From Chlamydiota bacterium (GTDB lineage Bacteria; Chlamydiota; Chlamydiia; Chlamydiales; Rhabdochlamydiaceae), in contig JABDFE010000007.1 in assembly GCA_013286675.1 (NCBI GenBank), forward strand, positions 1 through 36,180: 36,180 bases of DNA. Direction: 5' to 3'. The notes beneath the pieces were generated by a model that saw nothing but the letters and a program-made list of their open reading frames with translations, searched no databases and was not told the origin of the DNA. Position 1 is the stretch's first letter. Every line of letters starts with the position of its first letter. Position numbers and translations under genes: made by a program. Of the stretch, positions 22,687-30,876 are shown piece after piece.

Positions 22687-23616
22687 ATGAAAATTTTAAT
22701 TACCGGCTCGAGTGGTCTTATTGGATCTGCTCTGAAGAATGCTCTCGAGGCGTTGCAAATTGAAGTCATTGGACATGACGTTAAAATAGAACCTGACCAT
22801 CCTGACTATGGCAATATTCTCGATCCACATTCCCTCTCCTCTAAAGTCAATCAAGTCGACGGCATTATTCATTTAGGTGCTGTTTCACGCGTTATTGACG
22901 GCCAGAAAAATCCAGATCTCTGCTGGAAAACAAATGTCGAAGGCACACAAAATGTTGTTCAAGCCGCTCTATACTCAGAAAAACGGCCCTGGATGATTTA
23001 TGCAAGCAGCCGTGAAGTCTATGGGGAGCAAAACGCCTTGCCTGTGAAGGAAACAGCCGATCTTCGCCCCATGAACATCTATGGAAAGTCCAAGTTAGAA
23101 GGAGAACAAGCAATCACCTTTGCCCAGCAAGAGGGTTTAGTCGCATGCATTGTCCGTTTTTCGAATGTCTTTGGTAGCATTTATGATCATGCCGATCGAG
23201 TCGTTCCTGCCTTTTGTAGAGCTGCAGCTGAGGGATTGCCCCTACGTGTTGAAGGAAGAGACAATCTCTTTGACTTTACTTACCTCGACGATGTGATCCA
23301 GGGATTGGTTTCGCTCGTCAGACTTTTATCCTGCAATAACGAATCTTTAGCCCCCATCCATCTGACAACCGGGATCGGTGTCACTTTATATGAAATTGCC
23401 CGCTTTGCACAAAAAGCAAGCTCTCATCCTATTTCAATTATCGATAGTCCCTCCCGCTCTTTTGATGTTTCCCGTTTTTACGGTGATACAACCCGAGCAG
23501 AGACCGTTTTAAATTGGAAAGCCTGCGTCACTGTCGAAGAAGGGATGCGCCGGCTGATCAACCAATTCCGTCTCTATTTTGAAGCTCAAAAAACCTGCAA
23601 TACGGTGACACTCTGA
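22687..23616 (+). CDS. NAD-dependent sugar epimerase/dehydratase
   Basis: The extended short-chain dehydrogenase, 309 residues from the ATG at 22687, has the Rossmann motif GSSGLIG (residues 7-13), the catalytic Tyr-x3-Lys at Y132/K136 (YGKSK), and HLGAVSRV and SSREVYGE in the usual places. It is closest in pattern to UDP-glucose 4-epimerase and other nucleotide-sugar epimerases. A TTG at 22648 would add residues encoded by the old tail of asnB and is unlikely. It should supply an activated sugar to the cluster's glycosyltransferases. The stop overlaps the next gene. Confidence 0.85.
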   Translation: MKILITGSSGLIGSALKNALEALQIEVIGHDVKIEPDHPDYGNILDPHSLSSKVNQVDGIIHLGAVSRVIDGQKNPDLCWKTNVEGTQNVVQAALYSEKRPWMIYASSREVYGEQNALPVKETADLRPMNIYGKSKLEGEQAITFAQQEGLVACIVRFSNVFGSIYDHADRVVPAFCRAAAEGLPLRVEGRDNLFDFTYLDDVIQGLVSLVRLLSCNNESLAPIHLTTGIGVTLYEIARFAQKASSHPISIIDSPSRSFDVSRFYGDTTRAETVLNWKACVTVEEGMRRLINQFRLYFEAQKTCNTVTL

Positions 23617-24161
23617 TATTTTATGACGTTGTTATCTTAAGACATGGGCATCGACAAAAAATTCCCGCTGGCACTTTTGGACACGATCTTACGCTAACCG
23701 AAAAAGGCAAAAAAGCTTCTTTGCTATTAGGAAAAAAACTTGGCCAAGTTCGATGGGGCGAGGTTTACTCAAGCCCTCTTATTCGGTGTCAGGAAACCGC
23801 TGAACATTTCCTAAAAGGTGCCGAGCAAAAGCTGCCCATCAACCCTTCCCATCTACTAGGTGACCCAGGCCCTTTCGTATTTGACAAGAAAAAGGCTGGC
23901 GCCGTTTTTTTAAAAACGACTCCATTCGAAATCATGCAAAAATTGCTGAATAAAGAAGCTGTTGCAGGCATGAGGACACTTGAAGAAGGCGGCAGGCTGT
24001 TTGTCAATTTCCTTAAAACCCTCACTCTCTTACCCTGTTTAATGATATCACACGATATTATCATCGCTCTTCTCTATGCCTATTTTTCTAAGTCGAGCAT
24101 CCCCGAGTTTCCCGATTATTTAGGCGGATTTTGCTTAAACCTTGATGGGAATAGGTTGTGA
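23613..24161 (+). CDS. Histidine phosphatase (phosphoglycerate mutase-like), non-ATG start
   Basis: The frame encodes FYDVVILRHGHRQKIPAG, where L-R-H-G-H-R carries the phosphorylated His. Later it has SSPLIRCQETAEHF (the SSPLxRxxxTA motif) and the second His in MISHDIIIALL. There is no ATG, GTG or TTG ahead of the RHG motif. The best start is the CTG at 23613, which overlaps the epimerase stop as CTGA and follows GGTGA; an ATA at 23616 is an alternative. From CTG the protein has 182 residues. It may remove a phosphate from a sugar phosphate intermediate. A start at 23721 would lose the active site. Confidence 0.7.
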   Translation: MIFYDVVILRHGHRQKIPAGTFGHDLTLTEKGKKASLLLGKKLGQVRWGEVYSSPLIRCQETAEHFLKGAEQKLPINPSHLLGDPGPFVFDKKKAGAVFLKTTPFEIMQKLLNKEAVAGMRTLEEGGRLFVNFLKTLTLLPCLMISHDIIIALLYAYFSKSSIPEFPDYLGGFCLNLDGNRL

Positions 24162-25477
24162 TGAAAATTTTGAAGGTTATTCACGGTTATCCCTATCGTT
24201 ACAATGCAGGATCAGAAGTCTACTCTCAGATGTTATGCCATGAGCTTTGCCGGCAAGGTCATGAAGTCGTTGTTTTCACGCGTCAAGAAGACGCCTACAA
24301 ACAAGAATACTCCATCGAATGGGAGACTGATCCGTTATGCCCTACGATCAGAGTCTGTCTTATTAATATGGCCCATGCAAAAGACGGCTACCGTCATGAA
24401 AGAGTCGATGATGCGTTTAGAAATCTGATTGAACATTACAAACCTGATATCATCCATATTGGCCATCTTAACCATTTATCAACCTCTTTGATCTCTGAAG
24501 CTCAGAAAAATGAGATTCCTGTTATTTTTACTCTGCACGATTTTTGGCTGATGTGTCCTCGTGGGCAGTTCTTGCAAGCCACCAACTCGAAAACAGAAAA
24601 CCTTTATCCGTCCTGCGACTTTCAAGACAATGAAAAATGTGCTCGCGCTTGTTACTCTCGCTATTTTAGCAAGCCAGATGATCAAGAAGATATCGGATTT
24701 TGGACAAACTGGGTTAGAAAGAGGATGGATCATGTCAGCCAGATGTGCGGCCTTGTTGATCTCTACATTGCTCCTTCTAGATACCTGATGGATCGATTTG
24801 TTAACGACTTTTCGATTGACCCTTCTAAAATGGTCTACCTAGACTACGGGTTCCATAGAGAAAGACTTCAAGGGAGAAGCAGAAAAAAAGAGGCTGATTT
24901 CATTTTTGGGTATATTGGAACCCATAAACAAGCCAAAGGGATTTTTCATCTTATCCAAGCTTTTAGTCAAAGTCCAAAAAATACCCAGCTGAAAATTTGG
25001 GGATCCCCACTTCAGCCTTTTACTCAATCTCTCAAATCCTACGCTGCTTCATTGGGACTTCAAATTGAAGCGCGGATTCATTGGATGGGCGGCTATAGAA
25101 ATGATGATGTCGTATCCGGTGTTTTTAATCATGTAGATGCCATCGTCGTTCCTTCGATCTGGGGAGAAAATTCACCTCTTGTCATCCACGAAGCCCTGGA
25201 AGCCGGTGTGCCTGTCATCACTGCAGACTATGGAGGTATGAGGGAATATATCCACCATGAAGTCAATGGCCTTCTTTTTAAGTTTCGGGATCCTGTAGAT
25301 CTGGCATTTCAAATGAACAGACTTGTCTCAGATCCCGATTTGGCAGCAAAAATAGCCTCCGGTGGGTATCTCCAATCTGAAGATAGACGCATCCCTTGCA
25401 TCAAGGCACATACGATTGAAATGATCTCTCTTTACCAAAAAATTATCGAACAAAAGCAGGTAGGTTCATATGTCTAA
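24158..25477 (+). CDS. GT4-type glycosyltransferase
   Basis: The 439-residue protein has a GT-B fold. The N-terminal half is typical of family 4 (MMKILKVIHGYPYRYNAGSE, then HELCRQGHEVVVFTR). The C-terminal half shows the donor-binding region FGYIGTHKQAKGIFHLIQAF and the EX7E motif in VPSIWGENSPLVIHEALEAG. A Cys-rich stretch (MCPRGQFLQATNSK through CDFQDNEKCARACYSRYF) lies mid-protein. It overlaps the upstream gene by 4 nt and the radical SAM gene by 8 nt. Donor and acceptor are unknown. Confidence 0.88.
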   Translation: MMKILKVIHGYPYRYNAGSEVYSQMLCHELCRQGHEVVVFTRQEDAYKQEYSIEWETDPLCPTIRVCLINMAHAKDGYRHERVDDAFRNLIEHYKPDIIHIGHLNHLSTSLISEAQKNEIPVIFTLHDFWLMCPRGQFLQATNSKTENLYPSCDFQDNEKCARACYSRYFSKPDDQEDIGFWTNWVRKRMDHVSQMCGLVDLYIAPSRYLMDRFVNDFSIDPSKMVYLDYGFHRERLQGRSRKKEADFIFGYIGTHKQAKGIFHLIQAFSQSPKNTQLKIWGSPLQPFTQSLKSYAASLGLQIEARIHWMGGYRNDDVVSGVFNHVDAIVVPSIWGENSPLVIHEALEAGVPVITADYGGMREYIHHEVNGLLFKFRDPVDLAFQMNRLVSDPDLAAKIASGGYLQSEDRRIPCIKAHTIEMISLYQKIIEQKQVGSYV

Positions 25478-26528
25478 AAAAGAAGGTCCTTGGAGAATTA
25501 CATTTGATACCAATCCCGATGATTGCAATCTCAAATGCATCATGTGCGAGGAACATTCGATTTACAGCTGCTGTCAGACAAAAAGAAAAGAAGAGGGGCG
25601 CCCTCGGAGAAGAATGGATATCGGGCTTATCCGTAAAATTCTAGAGGAATCGAAAGACTCCCCTCTGCGCGAGATCATTCCTTCTACGATGGGAGAGCCC
25701 CTTCTTTACCGTCAATTTGATCAGATCATAGAGCTTTGTCATCAGTTCAATGTAAAACTCAACCTCACGACCAATGGCACTTTTCCAAAATACGGCGCAG
25801 TTGAATGGGCTAAGCGGATTGTACCTATCGGCTCTGATGTGAAAATCTCATGGAACGGAGCAACAAAGCAAACGTCTGAGCTGATAATGATCGGGTCAAA
25901 CTTCGAAAAGAGAGTGCAAAATGTCAAAGATTTCATTCGTATTCGAGATGAAATCTTTGCAAGCGGTGGAAATTTTTGCCGGATGACATTTCAACTCACC
26001 TTCATTGAGCTAGGCCTTGAGGAACTACCTGATGTGATTCGCCTTGCTGCCAGCTTGGGTGTCAATCGCGTTAAAGGTCACCATCTCTGGGTTTTTACCA
26101 ATGAAATGCAAAACCAAAATTTAAGACGCAACACCGACTCCATCCAGCGATGGAATGAGATTGTTGTAAAAGCTCTCGATGCTGCAGAGCAATACCGGCT
26201 TCCGAATGGAGAAAAAGTCACATTGGAAAATATTTATCCCCTCAATGAGTCAGCAATGGAAGAGCTGATCTCCGATGGCGTCTGTCCCTTCCTAGGAGAA
26301 GAAGCTTGGGTCTCCTCAGAGGGTCGTTTTAACCCTTGCTGCGCTCCCAATGAAGAACGGCTCAAGCTTGGAGAATTTGGCAGTCTTTTCGACACCTCCA
26401 TTGAAAACATCTGGCAAGGAACAGCTTACCAAAACTTAAGAAAAAACTATTTGAAACATACCGTATGCAAGGGATGCAATATGCGAAAAAAGGCTACCAA
26501 TGCTGAAAACAGACTGGCGCTCATTTAA
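25470..26528 (+). CDS. Radical SAM/SPASM-domain enzyme
   Basis: The 352-residue protein has the radical SAM cluster motif CX3CX2C at C19, C23 and C26, GEPLLY as the SAM-binding GGE-like motif, and LTTNGT. A C-terminal SPASM region (CPFLGEEAWVSSEGRFNPCC, later TVCKGC) holds auxiliary iron-sulphur clusters. The family contains peptide-modifying maturases and enzymes acting on sugars or antibiotics; nothing nearby looks like a precursor peptide. It overlaps both neighbours, 8 nt upstream and 29 nt downstream. In this setting it may modify a sugar or aglycone; this is inference. Confidence 0.88.
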   Translation: MSKKEGPWRITFDTNPDDCNLKCIMCEEHSIYSCCQTKRKEEGRPRRRMDIGLIRKILEESKDSPLREIIPSTMGEPLLYRQFDQIIELCHQFNVKLNLTTNGTFPKYGAVEWAKRIVPIGSDVKISWNGATKQTSELIMIGSNFEKRVQNVKDFIRIRDEIFASGGNFCRMTFQLTFIELGLEELPDVIRLAASLGVNRVKGHHLWVFTNEMQNQNLRRNTDSIQRWNEIVVKALDAAEQYRLPNGEKVTLENIYPLNESAMEELISDGVCPFLGEEAWVSSEGRFNPCCAPNEERLKLGEFGSLFDTSIENIWQGTAYQNLRKNYLKHTVCKGCNMRKKATNAENRLALI

Positions 26529-28197
26529 GGTCTCTACAGATCAAACTCACCATTTGGCTAGCGGACAGCCTGCTTATGAGGCTAGATTTTTGACCGTTTT
26601 GAAGTTCCATGAGCCAGGCTTAGCACCTGTCCAAGATTTATCCGGAAGTTATCATATCGATGAAAATGGCAAAGCAGCCTATGAAAACCGATTTATAAGA
26701 ACATTTGGATTTTATGATGGCCTGGCAGCAGTTCAGTCTACAGACGGCTGGCATCATATTTTACCTGATGGAACTGAGCACTACATAGAAAGGTATGCTT
26801 GGTGTGGAAATTTCCAGCAAAATCACTCTCCCGTGCGGGATTTCGAAGGCCGGTTTTTTCATCTTACTCTAGAAGGGAAAAGAGCCTATCTTGCGACCTA
26901 CAAATATGCAGGGGATTTTCACGATGGATATGCAGTCGTCCAAGGTGACGATGGCCTCCACACCCATATCAATTTTCAGGGGTCTTTACTGCACAAAAAA
27001 AAGTTTCTTGATCTGGATGTCTTTCACAAGGGATTTGCTCGAGCAAAAGATGCTAGAGGCTGGTTTCATATTGATATTCGGGGCAATGCGTTATATACGG
27101 ATCGATATCAAAACGTTGAGCCTTTTTACAACGGCATTGCCCGTGTTGAAACCAACAACGGTGCGCTTCTCCTGATTGATGAATCTGGAGAGATAGTTAC
27201 AATTCTCAGGGAAGCTTTAGAAGATGAATTTCACCATGTTTCAGCAGAACTTGTCTCTTATTGGAGGTTTTATACCCTTGATGCTGCATGCCAACTTAAA
27301 ATCTTCGACCATCTCCCCTGCACTACAGAGCTCGTGAGCAAGAAAACTGAAATACCCCACGATTCCATTGAGAAGCTCCTAAGAGCGCTTTGTGAAATGG
27401 AATTTGTTTACAAATCAGATCAATGGATGCTATCTGAGAAAGGGTCATTTTTAACCTCCTGGCACCCATTCTCTCTACTCTCTGCACAACAGCTTTGGAA
27501 AGAAGAACACCTGATCTCCTGGCAAAAACTCATTTATAGCTTAAAGACAGAATCCTCTTCCTTCGATCATCTTTTTGGAAAGTCATGGTTTGATTATCTA
27601 AAAAACAATGAAGAAAAAACCGGGCTCTATCATCAAGCAATATCGACATATGCTAGACGAGACTACAAATCAGCTAGTGTCTTGGTAGATTTAAGCAATC
27701 ATCGATCTATTGTCGATATTGGTGGTTCCTCTGGCATTCTGATGATGGAACTCCTGAAAGCCAATCCTCATCTACAGGGAATCATTCTTGACCTTCCGAG
27801 CGTGATTTCTCTCATTCAAATACCTCCTGATCTGGAAGGCCGGCTGCAGCTACTTTCTGCTAATTTTTTCAGCGACTGGCCTTTATTCACAGTAGACTGT
27901 GCTATTTTATCTCGCGTGCTTCACGATTGGTCTGATTCCAGCTGCGTTGAAATCTTAAAGAAGGTTAAAAACGTCCTTTCCGACACTCCTAGCAGGCGCC
28001 TTTATATCATCGAAAATCTCTTAGATTCCAAAACTTTCTCAGGTTCGTTACTAGATCTCAACATGCTTGTCATGACGGAAGGAAGAGAAAGAACTTTAGA
28101 CTGTTTTGAAAAAATACTCAACCAAGCCGGATTCGTTCTTGAAAATACATGCCCTCTCAATGAAGTCTCAACCATTTTAATCGCCAAAAAGACATGA
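26500..28197 (+). CDS. WG-repeat / O-methyltransferase fusion protein
   Basis: The 565 residues fall in two parts. Residues 20-225 hold about six WG-type repeats of 33-35 residues, with the pattern G.A.Y..RF....F..GLA.VQ...GW.HI...; examples are KAAYENRFIRTFGFYDGLA and ALYTDRYQNVEPFYNGIA. Residues 245-565 are a class I SAM methyltransferase with a plant-like O-methyltransferase layout: a dimerisation region, IVDIGGSSGILMMELL near residue 404, LDLPSVI, and RVLHDWSD near 473. The start overlaps the radical SAM gene by 29 nt. The repeats may bind a partner or the substrate. It is the last gene of the cluster and a weak terminator follows. Confidence 0.85.
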   Translation: MLKTDWRSFKVSTDQTHHLASGQPAYEARFLTVLKFHEPGLAPVQDLSGSYHIDENGKAAYENRFIRTFGFYDGLAAVQSTDGWHHILPDGTEHYIERYAWCGNFQQNHSPVRDFEGRFFHLTLEGKRAYLATYKYAGDFHDGYAVVQGDDGLHTHINFQGSLLHKKKFLDLDVFHKGFARAKDARGWFHIDIRGNALYTDRYQNVEPFYNGIARVETNNGALLLIDESGEIVTILREALEDEFHHVSAELVSYWRFYTLDAACQLKIFDHLPCTTELVSKKTEIPHDSIEKLLRALCEMEFVYKSDQWMLSEKGSFLTSWHPFSLLSAQQLWKEEHLISWQKLIYSLKTESSSFDHLFGKSWFDYLKNNEEKTGLYHQAISTYARRDYKSASVLVDLSNHRSIVDIGGSSGILMMELLKANPHLQGIILDLPSVISLIQIPPDLEGRLQLLSANFFSDWPLFTVDCAILSRVLHDWSDSSCVEILKKVKNVLSDTPSRRLYIIENLLDSKTFSGSLLDLNMLVMTEGRERTLDCFEKILNQAGFVLENTCPLNEVSTILIAKKT

Positions 28198-28220
28198 TGA
28201 TTTCATTAGCAATTCATGCA

Positions 28221-28248
28221 AGTGCTAAAAAAAGCGCTCGAATTTTTT
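28221..28248 (+). terminator. Possible terminator of the biosynthetic cluster
   Basis: A short stem, AGTGCT with AGCGCT (one G-U pair) around an A6 loop, is followed after four bases by T6. It is weak but correctly placed just past the methyltransferase stop. Confidence 0.4.
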
Positions 28249-28264
28249 GACAAAAAAATGTTAA

Positions 28265-28276
28265 CCTGTTTACAGG
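28265..28276. promoter_or_regulatory. Palindrome in front of the Rpn gene
   Basis: CCTGTTTACAGG is a near-perfect palindrome (CCTGT/ACAGG) eight bases before the ATG at 28284. It is preceded by a perfect TTGACA at 28247-28252, but no good -10 fits between that and the gene. It may be an operator overlapping the promoter. Confidence 0.3.
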
Positions 28277-28283
28277 GTGTGCG

Positions 28284-29216
28284 ATGAATCTTAGTAAATT
28301 TCTTGATCCTAAGAATGATTTCGCGTTCAAACAAGTCTTTGGGACTGAAAAGAACAAAGACATCCTGATCCATTTTCTCAATGACATGATCCCTTTTCCC
28401 GGAGGATCAAAAATTGAAAAGGTGAGTTTTTTAAAGCCCTCCCAGGATCCCGATGCCGCTGCCAGAAAACAAAGTATTGTCGATGTCCTCTGTGTCGATG
28501 AAAAAGGATGTCAATACATTGTCGAAATGCAAGTTGCCAATACACAAGGTTTTGAAAAAAGAGCGCAATATTACGCCGCAAAAGCCTACGTAAATCAGAT
28601 GGGCGAGGGTGATGCCTACCACAATCTCAAGGAGATTATCTTCCTTGCCATTACCGACTTCATTATGTTCCCAGATACTTCCGAATACAAATCGGATCAT
28701 CTGATCCTTGAGAAAAATTCACTAGAGAACCATCTCAAAGATTTTTACTTCTGCTTTCTTGAGCTCCCAAAATTTAAGAAAACCATACATGAGCTCAACA
28801 CTCCCATCGAGAAATGGACCTATTTTTTTAAGCATGCTCCTACGACCTCTTTAGAAGAACTCAGAGAGGTCATCGGCGATTATCCCATCATCGAAAAAGC
28901 GTACACCGCCTTAAACCAATTCTTTTGGTCTAAAGATGAATTGTTTGCCTATGATCAAGAGTTAAAAAGGAAGCGCGATGAACAAGCTGTTTACGCGCAG
29001 AAGGTACTTGAAGGAGAGCTCAAAGGTTTTGTCAAGGGGAAGGCTGAAGGATTTACCGAAGGCGAGGCAGTGGGAGAAGCTAGAGGAGCCCAAAATGCAA
29101 TCACACGCATAGCTGCGAATCTTCTTGTCCAAGGTGTTGATGTAGCAACCATCCAAGCTGTCACAAAACTCTCTTTTGAAGAGATCGAATCTTTACAGCC
29201 CACTTTGAAAAGATAG
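28284..29216 (+). CDS. Rpn-family PD-(D/E)XK nuclease / transposase-like protein
   Basis: The 310-residue protein opens FLDPKNDFAFKQVFG, the hallmark of the Rpn (PF12784/transposase_31-like) family. The nuclease core follows: SIVDVLCVDEKGCQYIVEMQ supplies the Asp and the E-x-Q of a PD-(D/E)XK site. YYAAKAYVNQMGEGD is also typical. The C-terminus has repeated KGxAEGxxEG sequence and a final helix. Related Rpn proteins promote RecA-independent recombination or act in phage defence; many chlamydial relatives of Acanthamoeba-associated lineages carry several copies. AGGGTG precedes the ATG. A hairpin element starts 4 bp after its stop. Confidence 0.85.
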   Translation: MNLSKFLDPKNDFAFKQVFGTEKNKDILIHFLNDMIPFPGGSKIEKVSFLKPSQDPDAAARKQSIVDVLCVDEKGCQYIVEMQVANTQGFEKRAQYYAAKAYVNQMGEGDAYHNLKEIIFLAITDFIMFPDTSEYKSDHLILEKNSLENHLKDFYFCFLELPKFKKTIHELNTPIEKWTYFFKHAPTTSLEELREVIGDYPIIEKAYTALNQFFWSKDELFAYDQELKRKRDEQAVYAQKVLEGELKGFVKGKAEGFTEGEAVGEARGAQNAITRIAANLLVQGVDVATIQAVTKLSFEEIESLQPTLKR

Positions 29217-29219
29217 AGG

Positions 29220-29476
29220 TATACGGCACCCGCTTAGGATGTGTGAATTTGTGCTGGCTGCGACCCAGTTGCAATTTGGGCCCAATCGATCCCTTCGGGC
29301 CAGTTCGCTTGCGCTCACCTGCTCCGCTACTTGCAAACGGGGGGCCTTCTCGTGTTTCCGCAGCCTCGTCACCCTTCCCACGAGGGGAAGGGCCTCCTCG
29401 TTCGGCCACTGACACTTCGATCTGGCTTTGTCTCGCTCAAGTCCAAATTCACACAATCTAAGCGGGCACCGTATAG
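29220..29476. mobile_element. Palindromic hairpin element F
   Basis: The 257-bp element has ends TATACGGCACCCGCTTAGGA and, reversed, TATACGGTGCCCGCTTAGAT, with pairing continuing through GTGTGAATTTG. It is bordered by TA on both sides. The inner arm TTCGATCTGGCTTTGTCTCGC is shared, with two changes, with the element at 16154-16318. Long frames run through it on both strands; these follow from its base composition and palindromy and I do not regard them as genes. It is the largest element of the set. Confidence 0.8.
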
Positions 29477-29623
29477 CTAGACATAACTTACTCTGTCTTA
29501 AGTCATTAAAACGATTGATTTTTATCTTGTTGTGTTAATTTAAAATTATGATTGATTATTATAAATAATTATTATATAATTATATCCGAATAATAAATAG
29601 TAAGAATTAAAAAGGAAAAATGT
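29477..29623 (+). promoter_or_regulatory. AT-rich upstream region of the F-box/ankyrin gene
   Basis: The stretch is mostly A and T (for example ATTATTATAAATAATTATTA), with several overlapping -10-like boxes. It ends in AAGGA seven bases before the ATG at 29624. It is unlike the intergenic DNA around the core genes and is probably where transcription of the gene starts. Confidence 0.4.
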
Positions 29624-30715
29624 ATGACATCGATTAATAACTTGGCCTCTACTCCAGAATCAACCCAGTTGCACCAAAAAGAACCAGCAATTCCTGGTTT
29701 TCCTAATGAAATATCAAGGTATATTCTGTTTCTTACTAACGATAGTCAAAAAACCACAGTAGTAAGTCATGATTGGAATGTTCTTACCTTCCCAGTTGCC
29801 AAAGAATCTAATAAGTATGACCTAGAACGTACCATCCTACTCATCACCAAGGCGCTTGATCCCGTTTTATGTCACGATCCAGTTAAACTTGCAGAGTGCA
29901 TAGCAGATCTTAAAGAAATTCAAGATGCTCATCAATCTCTCACTAATTCTGTTACCACTTGTGGACAAATTAAGCGATTATTTTTAATCAGCAAAGGCTT
30001 GGTTATAGGTATGTTAAGAAATTTGACTAGAGAAGAGAAAGATCTATTAGAAACAGCAATAGCGAAAGATCTCCCAGATTCCATGAAGGACATTTTTGAG
30101 ATTTCAGGTCTTGCTCTTTGGCGCGTATATGCTAGATTGTACTCCTCGCATGAGAACCCAGTCAACTCAGACACATTTTTTACGCTATTACAAAGTTGCA
30201 ATCCTTTATCAATAAAAGATCGAGGAGAGGCATTATTTTTTGCTATTCAAGCAAACAATATGGAATTTGCCCAAATGCTACTTGCTAATGGGCCAATTTC
30301 AGAAGAGGCTGGAAAAAAGGCAGTTGTATGTTTATATAACTGGTACATACCAAATTGCGTTGAACTCATACTAGCTATACTTGCTAATGGGCTAACTCTA
30401 TTAGGTCGAGGGGTGGCACTCTGTATAGCAGCTAGAAACAACAATTCAGAGCTTGCCAAATTGATACTAGCTGATGGTCCAATAGGTGAAATCGAACGAG
30501 GATTGGCAGTTAAAGAGGCTCATCATATAAACAATCTAGAGCTCATCAAATTGTTTCTGGCTAATGGGCCAATACCAGAAGACTCTCGAGAATATGTAGT
30601 TGAACGCAGTGCTTATGACCCAACACGTCTAGAAACCCATCAATTGCTAGCCACCCCTTTCGAAAGAATTCAAGCAGAGTTCAATCGTTTGTTTGTTATC
30701 AGGTCTCCCCGCTAA
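29624..30715 (+). CDS. F-box-like protein with degenerate ankyrin repeats (putative host-directed effector)
   Basis: The 363-residue protein has an N-terminal stretch FPNEISRYILFLTNDSQK followed by TTVVSHDWNVL, which fits the F-box pattern (LP.EI...IL.....D....S.V...W). After a helical section come about four ankyrin-like units of 33-35 residues, each ending in LLANGPI or LILADGPI: around EALFFAIQANNMEFAQMLLA, GVALCIAARNNNSELAKLIL and KEAHHINNLELIKLFLA. Eukaryote-like proteins of this design act in host ubiquitin ligases when injected by intracellular bacteria; that role is inferred. There is no Sec signal. The gene is AT-rich and alone, suggesting acquisition. Confidence 0.65.
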   Translation: MTSINNLASTPESTQLHQKEPAIPGFPNEISRYILFLTNDSQKTTVVSHDWNVLTFPVAKESNKYDLERTILLITKALDPVLCHDPVKLAECIADLKEIQDAHQSLTNSVTTCGQIKRLFLISKGLVIGMLRNLTREEKDLLETAIAKDLPDSMKDIFEISGLALWRVYARLYSSHENPVNSDTFFTLLQSCNPLSIKDRGEALFFAIQANNMEFAQMLLANGPISEEAGKKAVVCLYNWYIPNCVELILAILANGLTLLGRGVALCIAARNNNSELAKLILADGPIGEIERGLAVKEAHHINNLELIKLFLANGPIPEDSREYVVERSAYDPTRLETHQLLATPFERIQAEFNRLFVIRSPR

Positions 30716-30876
30716 AAGATTTTCCAAATGGAAAAAACTTAAAGTAACAGACTTCTGAACAAACAATCTAGCTGGACCAAGAAGGTGCAGCTATGGCTTC
30801 CCTAGAGAAACCGTACAGTCCATTCTATTTTTCAGGACGCTGAATAAGTGAGACTGCAAAAGCAGTCTCACTATGT
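30716..30876. other. Intergenic region between F-box gene and small basic gene
   Basis: There is no gene here. A small hairpin TTTTCC with GGAAAA (30719-30734) directly follows the F-box gene's stop and may end its transcript. The rest up to the terminator at 30847 shows nothing I recognise. Confidence 0.4.
30847..30872. terminator. Hairpin terminator after the 35-aa gene
   Basis: A perfect 11-bp stem, AGTGAGACTGC with GCAGTCTCACT, surrounds an AAAA loop. It lies five bases beyond the stop of the minus-strand small basic gene and downstream of the plus-strand F-box gene. T runs on both sides are short. Confidence 0.7.

Noticed and set aside
23721-24161. TTG start for the histidine phosphatase
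   Set aside because: It would remove the catalytic LRHGHR motif, which is intact upstream in the same frame.
29161-29461. Three overlapping frames of 72-87 codons on both strands
   Set aside because: They run through hairpin element F and its GC-rich arms; reading frames open on both strands at once are expected in a palindrome, and none has family resemblance.
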